This document shows, piece after piece, positions 13,679 to 18,031 of a stretch of DNA of 18,031 nt (positions are counted from its first letter, which is position 1; every line of letters begins with the position of its first letter). The stretch spans positions 1 to 18,031 of the forward strand of contig CAZTUT010000052.1 in assembly GCA_964616395.1 (NCBI GenBank), read 5' to 3'. The notes beneath the pieces are model-generated. The model was not told the origin of the DNA. It searched no databases and saw nothing but the letters and a program-made list of their open reading frames with translations. Made by a program: the position numbers and the translations under genes. Origin of the DNA: JALHMQ01 sp964616395. Its GTDB lineage: Bacteria; Pseudomonadota; Gammaproteobacteria; Burkholderiales; Burkholderiaceae_F.

Positions 13679-14695
13679 ATGATGTCCATCGGCACACCGC
13701 TGATGTGGTCGCTTTTTGCCGCGTTCGTCCTGGTCGCGTTGCTCGTCGATTTCTTCGCGATGAGCAAGCAGGGCGCGCACCGCGTTTCGATGAAGGAAGC
13801 CACGATCTGGTCGCTGATCTGGGTTGCGGTCTCGTTCGTGTTCGTGGGCTGGCTCTGGTGGTATCTGGGCGGCACCGGCACCGACGCAGCGGCGCGTGAG
13901 CTGGCCAACACCAAGTCGCTGGAGTTCATCACCGGCTACCTGGTCGAGAAGGCCTTGGCGGTGGACAACATCTTCGTCTTCCTGATGGTGTTCACGTATT
14001 TCGCGGTGCCGGCGGAGTTCCAGAAGCGCGTGCTGATGATCGGCATCCTCGGCGCGCTGGTGCTGCGCGCGGTGATGATCCTGATCGGCGCCTGGCTGAT
14101 CGCGCAGTTTCACTGGATCCTGTACGTGTTCGGCGCGTTCCTGGTGTTCACCGGCGTGAAGATGTGGTGGGCGGCTGGGCAGGAGCCCGATCTGGAGGCC
14201 AATCCGGCCCTCAAGTGGATGCGGCGCAAGATGAAGATCTCGCCCGACTACGACGGCGAGAAGTTCTTCACGGTCAAGAACGGCGTAAAGATGGCCACGC
14301 CGCTATTCGTGGTGATCTTGCTGATCGGCATCGTCGACATCGTGTTCGCGGTCGACTCGATCCCGGCGATCTTCGCGATCACGACCGATCCGTTCATCGT
14401 GCTGACGTCGAACGTGTTCGCGATCCTGGGCCTGCGCGCGATGTATTTCCTGCTGGCCAACATGCACGAGAAGTTCCACCTGCTGTCCTACGGCCTGGCG
14501 ATCGTGCTGGTGTTCATCGGCACCAAGATGCTGCTGATCGACATCTACAAGATCCCGGTGGTGTGGTCGCTCGGATTCACGGTCACGGTGCTGGCGCTCA
14601 CGATGATCCTGAGCCTGCGCATTCCGCCGTCGGGCAAAGGCGGCAGTGCCTACCCGTTCGCTGCGAAGCAGGACGGCGACAAGGCGACGCATTAA
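13679..14695 (+). CDS. alx: Alx/TerC-family membrane protein (manganese exporter-like)
   Basis: Inner-membrane protein of 338 residues with about nine hydrophobic segments. It follows E. coli Alx along its whole length: SIGTPLMWSLFAAFVLVALL, GYLVEKALAVDNIFVFLMVF, ILYVFGAFLVFTGVKMWWAA, then GIVDIVFAVDSIPAIFAITT, DPFIVLTSNVFAILGLRAMY and GTKMLLIDIYKIPV. The two family signatures, EKALAVDN (E90, D96) and VDIVFAVDS (D220, D226), carry the acidic residues expected to bind metal. E. coli Alx is an alkaline- and manganese-induced protein involved in Mn2+ export. A riboswitch-type leader precedes it, reinforcing the identification. GAGG lies 6 bases before the ATG at 13679; a second ATG follows directly. 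The C-terminus is hydrophilic (PFAAKQDGDKATH). It is convergent with lptG. Confidence 0.93.
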   Translation: MMSIGTPLMWSLFAAFVLVALLVDFFAMSKQGAHRVSMKEATIWSLIWVAVSFVFVGWLWWYLGGTGTDAAARELANTKSLEFITGYLVEKALAVDNIFVFLMVFTYFAVPAEFQKRVLMIGILGALVLRAVMILIGAWLIAQFHWILYVFGAFLVFTGVKMWWAAGQEPDLEANPALKWMRRKMKISPDYDGEKFFTVKNGVKMATPLFVVILLIGIVDIVFAVDSIPAIFAITTDPFIVLTSNVFAILGLRAMYFLLANMHEKFHLLSYGLAIVLVFIGTKMLLIDIYKIPVVWSLGFTVTVLALTMILSLRIPPSGKGGSAYPFAAKQDGDKATH

Positions 14696-14758
14696 GACGG
14701 GAACACCCCGGGGCACCGCACGCGCGGCTGCTCCGGGGCAACGCGTTGGCCGCCGGCT

Positions 14759-14778
14759 GTGCGCCCCGAGCGGCGCAC
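14759..14778. terminator. Hairpin between convergent alx and lptG
   Basis: GTGCGCC-CCGAGC-GGCGCAC is a perfect 7-base-pair stem just beyond the lptG stop. A second, looser CCCCGG ... CCGGGG fold lies at about 14706-14738. Neither has a T tract. They occupy the 89 bases between the two convergent genes and may mark transcript ends. Confidence 0.35.
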
Positions 14779-14784
14779 GCTGCT

Positions 14785-15936
14785 TCAGCGACGCTCGACC
14801 CAGTACAGCGCGCCGAGCGCGACGGATAGCACCACGAGGCTGGGCAGCGCAGCCACCACCACAGGCGGCCAGGTATTGAGCAGGCCGAGGTGGCCGAACA
14901 GCTTGTTGAGCATGTAGAACACCACGCCGATCATCACGCCGGTGAAGATCTTCAGGCTGACGCCGCCTTCACGCACGTGCAGATACGCGAACGGCAATGC
15001 GAGCGCCATCATGACCAGGATGGCGAGCGGGTAGAAGATCTTGTTCCAGAGCGCGATCTCGTAGCGGTCGGTGCGCTGCCGGTTGGCCGACAGGTGCTGC
15101 ACGTACTGCGCAAGCGCCATGATCGACATGCGCTCGGGCGTCACCAGCAGCACGCCGAAGATCTCGGGCGACAGGTCCGACTGCCAGCGCCGCTGCGGCT
15201 CGCGCACGATCTGCGTGCTCAGATCCGCAGGGGCCGAGGCATCGCGCTCGACCGCAGGAACGCGGGTCTCGACCACGTCTTTCAGCTCCCAGCCGCTGCG
15301 CTCGGCCGCCGTGGGCGGCATGTAGGTGCCGCTGGCCGCGGTGGCGATCGAGCGCAGCCGGTACTCGGCATCGAACTCGAAGATGCGCCAGTTCGACGTG
15401 CTGCTGTCCGGCCGCACCGTGCCCACGTTGACGAATCGCATCCGCACCGGCTCGCCGGACTCGTCCTTGACGATGTCGCGTGCCCACGCACCGGAACGGA
15501 ATTCGGTGGCCACCCCGGCGCCCGAGCCCTGGATCTTGATGCGCTGCGCGCGCTGTTCGAGCGGCGGCGCGATCACCTCGCCCATCAGGTAGGTGGCGCC
15601 CACGAACAACGCGCCCACGCTGACGACCCAGACCGCGAGGCGCCGCGTGCTCATCCCGGAGACGCGCATGATCGTGAACTCGCTGCTGGCCGCCAGCTTG
15701 GACAGCGCGTAGATGGTGCCGATCAGCGCGGCGATTGGCATCAGCTCATAGATGCGGGAAGGCTGCGACAGCGCCACATAGGTCAGCGCCGCACGCAGCG
15801 TGTAGCCGCCCTGGCCCACGTCATCGAGCTGGCCAACGATGTCGAAGAACGCGAAGATCGACAGCAGCGCAAGCAGCACGAACAGCGTGGCCTGCGCAAC
15901 CTCGCGGCCCAGGTAGCGCTTCAGCGTGTTGTTCAT
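14785..15936 (-). CDS. lptG: LPS export system permease LptG
   Basis: Inner-membrane half of the LptB2FG ABC transporter, which lifts lipopolysaccharide from the inner membrane into the periplasmic bridge. 383 residues with the YjgP/YjgQ family build: an N-terminal membrane block (TLKRYLGREVAQATLFVLLA, ELMPIAALIGTIYALSKLAA, SEFTIMRVSGMSTRRLAVWV), a periplasmic beta-jellyroll domain (about 130-270, with NWRIFEFDAEYRLRSIATAA), and a C-terminal membrane block (NKIFYPLAILVMMALALPFA). The cytoplasmic coupling helix SSEFTIMRVSGMS contacts LptB. It overlaps lptF by four bases (ATGA), as in most Proteobacteria. No LptB gene is near, as is normal. Confidence 0.95.
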   Translation of the reverse strand: MNNTLKRYLGREVAQATLFVLLALLSIFAFFDIVGQLDDVGQGGYTLRAALTYVALSQPSRIYELMPIAALIGTIYALSKLAASSEFTIMRVSGMSTRRLAVWVVSVGALFVGATYLMGEVIAPPLEQRAQRIKIQGSGAGVATEFRSGAWARDIVKDESGEPVRMRFVNVGTVRPDSSTSNWRIFEFDAEYRLRSIATAASGTYMPPTAAERSGWELKDVVETRVPAVERDASAPADLSTQIVREPQRRWQSDLSPEIFGVLLVTPERMSIMALAQYVQHLSANRQRTDRYEIALWNKIFYPLAILVMMALALPFAYLHVREGGVSLKIFTGVMIGVVFYMLNKLFGHLGLLNTWPPVVVAALPSLVVLSVALGALYWVERR

Positions 15937-17042
15937 GCCGCCGGCTCCGCGCGCGCGCGCCGCCCGAAGCGCGGCAACCAGCGTTGCAGGTACACGCGGC
16001 GCGTCATCAGCAACACAATGGCGCCTAGCGCCACCGCATGCGGCAGCCAGACACCGACCCGGAAGCTGAGCCGCTCGAGCTGGATGTTGGCCTGCATCAT
16101 CTGCAGCGAGGTGTGATACAGAAAGAACACCATGATCGCGATCAGCAGGTTGGCCGAGCGGCCCAGCCGCGGATTGGTCCAGGCCAGCGGAATCGCCAGC
16201 ACCGCGAGAAGCAGTGCGACCAGCGGCATGCCGATGCGCCAGGCCAGTTCAGCGTCGTTGAACGGGCTGCGCTGCTTGATCAGCTCGCGTGTGGACTTGG
16301 CGCGTGCCTTGATCTCCTGCAGCGGCGCGTCGGGCCGCGACTCGATGCGGATCGCAAAGCGCTCGAACTCGGTCATCCGGTACTCGGCCTTGCCGGGTAC
16401 GCCCTCGTAGCGCCGCCCGCGCGACAGCACCAGATAGCGGTCGCCCTCCGGGCGAACCTCGATCATGCCCTCGGCCGCCACCACCACGGTTTCGCGCCCG
16501 GGCCGGCGGTCGCTGACGAACACGCTGCGCACGGTACCGCCGTCGATGTCGACATTCTCGACGAAGAACACGCGGTCGGCCGAGCCCGACTCGATGAAGC
16601 GGCCGGGCGCGACCCGGCTCACGTCATCGCGCTGAGCAAACTTGGCGCGGCTCTCGGCCATCTGTCGCTGCGCCCATGGCGTGGCAAACAGCGCCAGCAG
16701 GCCGATCAGCACGATGATGGGCAGGCCGAAGCGCAGCACCGGCCGCACCCACGACAGCAGGCTCTGGCCCGAGGCGAACCAGATCACCATCTCGGAATCG
16801 CGAAAGGCGCGCGTGAGCGTGATCAGCACCGCGATGAACAGCGTGAGCGTGAGCAGCATTGGCAGCCACGTCAGCGAGGTCAGCGCGACCAGCGAGAACA
16901 CCGCCTGGTTGTCGACGCGACCGCCGGCGGCTTCGCCGAGAATTCGCACCAGTCCGACCGACAGCACGATCGAGAACAGCACGGTGAACACCGCGCCGGC
17001 ATTGCTCGACAGTTCAGTGACGATCGAGCGGCGGAAGATCAT
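15933..17042 (-). CDS. lptF: LPS export system permease LptF
   Basis: Partner of LptG in the LptB2FG lipopolysaccharide extractor. 369 residues: MIFRRSIVTELSSNAGAVFT leads the first membrane segment, followed by LPMLLTLTLFIAVLITLTRA and the coupling helix DSEMVIWFASGQSLLSWVRP. The periplasmic jellyroll follows (about 130-265, with SRVAPGRFIESGSADRVFFV and RGRRYEGVPGKAEYRMTEFE). The C-terminal segments include ELAWRIGMPLVALLLAVLAI and RSANLLIAIMVFFLYHTSLQ. Length and order are standard for the family. I see no strong ribosome-binding site before the start at 17042, but MIFRR is the usual beginning of LptF. It is transcribed away from pepA, a conserved arrangement. Confidence 0.95.
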   Translation of the reverse strand: MIFRRSIVTELSSNAGAVFTVLFSIVLSVGLVRILGEAAGGRVDNQAVFSLVALTSLTWLPMLLTLTLFIAVLITLTRAFRDSEMVIWFASGQSLLSWVRPVLRFGLPIIVLIGLLALFATPWAQRQMAESRAKFAQRDDVSRVAPGRFIESGSADRVFFVENVDIDGGTVRSVFVSDRRPGRETVVVAAEGMIEVRPEGDRYLVLSRGRRYEGVPGKAEYRMTEFERFAIRIESRPDAPLQEIKARAKSTRELIKQRSPFNDAELAWRIGMPLVALLLAVLAIPLAWTNPRLGRSANLLIAIMVFFLYHTSLQMMQANIQLERLSFRVGVWLPHAVALGAIVLLMTRRVYLQRWLPRFGRRARAEPAA

Positions 17043-17168
17043 GGCGCGAAGCAGAACGGCATGTGGGCGCCGCTATACTGAAAAGCACTGGGAATCGCGC
17101 TCGGCGGGCTCTGTATTTCGCAGAGCCGCCCGCACGACAGAGACGGCATAAGCCAAGGAAACATCGCG
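17043..17168. promoter_or_regulatory. Divergent lptF / pepA promoter region
   Basis: Contains TATACT (17074-17079), a good -10 for pepA, without a recognisable -35. In the pepA leader, GGCTCTG-TATTTCG-CAGAGCC (17107-17127) forms a 7-base-pair hairpin, 27 bases before the ribosome-binding site AAGGAA (17155-17160). No clear promoter was seen toward lptF. Confidence 0.5.
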
Positions 17169-18031
17169 ATGGAATTTATCACGAAGGTCGCCTCGCCCGA
17201 GGCAGTCAAGACCGACGCAATTGCTGTCGGCATCTACAGCGACGGCTCGCTGAGTGCCGCGGCACGCAGCATCGATGCCGCCTCCGGCGGCGCACTGAAG
17301 GCGGCCATCAAGAGCGGCGACGCCACGGGCAAGCGCGGCAACGTGGTGGTGCTGCGTCACCTGAAGGGCGTGACCGCGCCGCGCGTGGTGCTGACGGGTC
17401 TGGGCGCTCCCGGCGAACTGACCGACCGTGCCTACTGCGACGCGGTGAAGGCCGCAGTGAAAAATGCCGGCAGCGGCGTGCGCGTGATTGCACTGGCGGC
17501 CGCCGACTGGACGGTGAAGGACCGTGACGCCAGTTGGCAGGCCCGGATGCTGGCGGTGTCGGCGCGCGAAACCGCGTTTCGCACCGACGAACTGAAGAGC
17601 AAGAAGGACGAAAACGGCGCCCGCCTGACCCAGGTCGCGCTGCTGCTGGCGGCGCGCGACGCGAAGGCCGAGCGCGCACTGGCGCAGGGTATCGCGCTGG
17701 CCAACGGCATGGAACTGACCAAGCGCCTCGGCAATCTGCCGGGCAACGTCTGCACCCCGACCTACCTCGGCGAGCAGGCGAAGAAGCTGGGCAAGGAGTT
17801 CGGCCTGAGCGTCGAGGTGCATGACCGCAAGGCGATCGAGAAGCTGGGCATGGGCTCGTTCCTGTCGGTGACCAACGGCAGCGTTCAGCCGCCGCGGCTG
17901 ATCGTCATGCACTACCAGGGCGGGACCAAGTCGGCGGCGCCGACGGTGCTGGTCGGCAAGGGCATCACGTTCGACACCGGCGGCATCTCGCTGAAGCCCG
18001 GCGCGGCGATGGACGAGATGAAGTACGACAT
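17169..18031 (+). CDS. pepA: Leucyl aminopeptidase PepA, N-terminal part
   Basis: Cytosolic M17 family metallo-aminopeptidase that removes N-terminal residues from peptides; also known to bind DNA in E. coli. The window holds 287 residues; the rest is cut by the edge. The N-terminal alpha/beta domain (about 1-160) is present and the catalytic domain begins with ALANGMELTKRLGNLPGNVC. The start of the dinuclear site is visible: LVGKGITFDTGGISLKPGAA with Lys264 and Asp269 as metal ligands, catalytic Lys276, and Asp287 as the last residue. These correspond to Lys270, Asp275, Lys282 and Asp293 of E. coli PepA, a constant offset of six. AAGGAA lies upstream of the start. Divergent lptFG is its usual neighbour. 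Full length should be near 500 residues. Confidence 0.95.
   Translation, partial: MEFITKVASPEAVKTDAIAVGIYSDGSLSAAARSIDAASGGALKAAIKSGDATGKRGNVVVLRHLKGVTAPRVVLTGLGAPGELTDRAYCDAVKAAVKNAGSGVRVIALAAADWTVKDRDASWQARMLAVSARETAFRTDELKSKKDENGARLTQVALLLAARDAKAERALAQGIALANGMELTKRLGNLPGNVCTPTYLGEQAKKLGKEFGLSVEVHDRKAIEKLGMGSFLSVTNGSVQPPRLIVMHYQGGTKSAAPTVLVGKGITFDTGGISLKPGAAMDEMKYD

Noticed and set aside
13118..14113. Minus-strand open frame across the alx leader and 5' end, considered as the gene served by the tandem terminators
   Set aside because: Its composition is low-complexity, it is antisense to alx and the riboswitch, and its stop lies beyond the terminators, so they would cut it.

Overview
High-GC DNA (roughly 70%, by eye) with Ala/Arg-rich proteins, ATGA stop/start overlaps, and a divergent lptFG / pepA junction. 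Together with a 380-residue FabH-like protein and a glyoxylate carboligase beside a LysR regulator, this suggests a betaproteobacterium, most likely Burkholderiales. The assignment rests on protein character and gene order, not on a marker gene.

Layout. (1) 1-1505: the 5' part of gcl (glyoxylate carboligase, minus) diverges from a LysR-type regulator; a perfect dyad lies between them. (2) 1594-2052: a small lipoprotein of unknown role. (3) 2176-10670, minus strand: a complete A/V-type (vacuolar/archaeal-type) rotary ATPase operon of nine recognisable subunits, read in the order stator coiled coil (G/H-like), C, I, K, F, E, A, B, D. Nearly every junction is a 1-4 base stop/start overlap or a gap of 0-3 bases. 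A 21-codon reading frame sits between B and D and is joined to both by ATGA. (4) 10922-11917: a WYL-domain (YafY-type) regulator divergent from the ATPase operon. (5) 11979-13121, minus: FabH-like ketoacyl-ACP synthase III. (6) 13122-13678: a 557-base region without a protein gene. It holds two tandem minus-strand intrinsic terminators that follow no gene (candidate small RNA), then a plus-strand promoter and a yybP-ykoY-type (manganese) riboswitch leading into an Alx/TerC membrane protein at 13679-14695. (7) 14785-17042, minus: lptF-lptG, the LPS export permeases. (8) 17169-end: pepA, leucyl aminopeptidase, cut by the window edge.

How the genes work together. The ATPase genes encode a full machine: catalytic A and regulatory B ring, central stalk D/F and the C adaptor, peripheral stalk E and G/H-like, and membrane I and K. 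Proteobacteria normally use F-type ATP synthase, so an A/V-type operon here looks acquired and accessory. The proteolipid lacks the glutamine used for sodium in NtpK-like rings, which favours protons. The adjacent WYL regulator is a natural candidate controller. The alx leader points to manganese-responsive control. lptFG, fabH and pepA are housekeeping.

No tRNA, rRNA, CRISPR array, insertion sequence or phage gene was seen. The least explained signals are the orphan tandem terminators near 13300, the coupled mini-ORF between subunits B and D, and the altered P-loop of subunit A.
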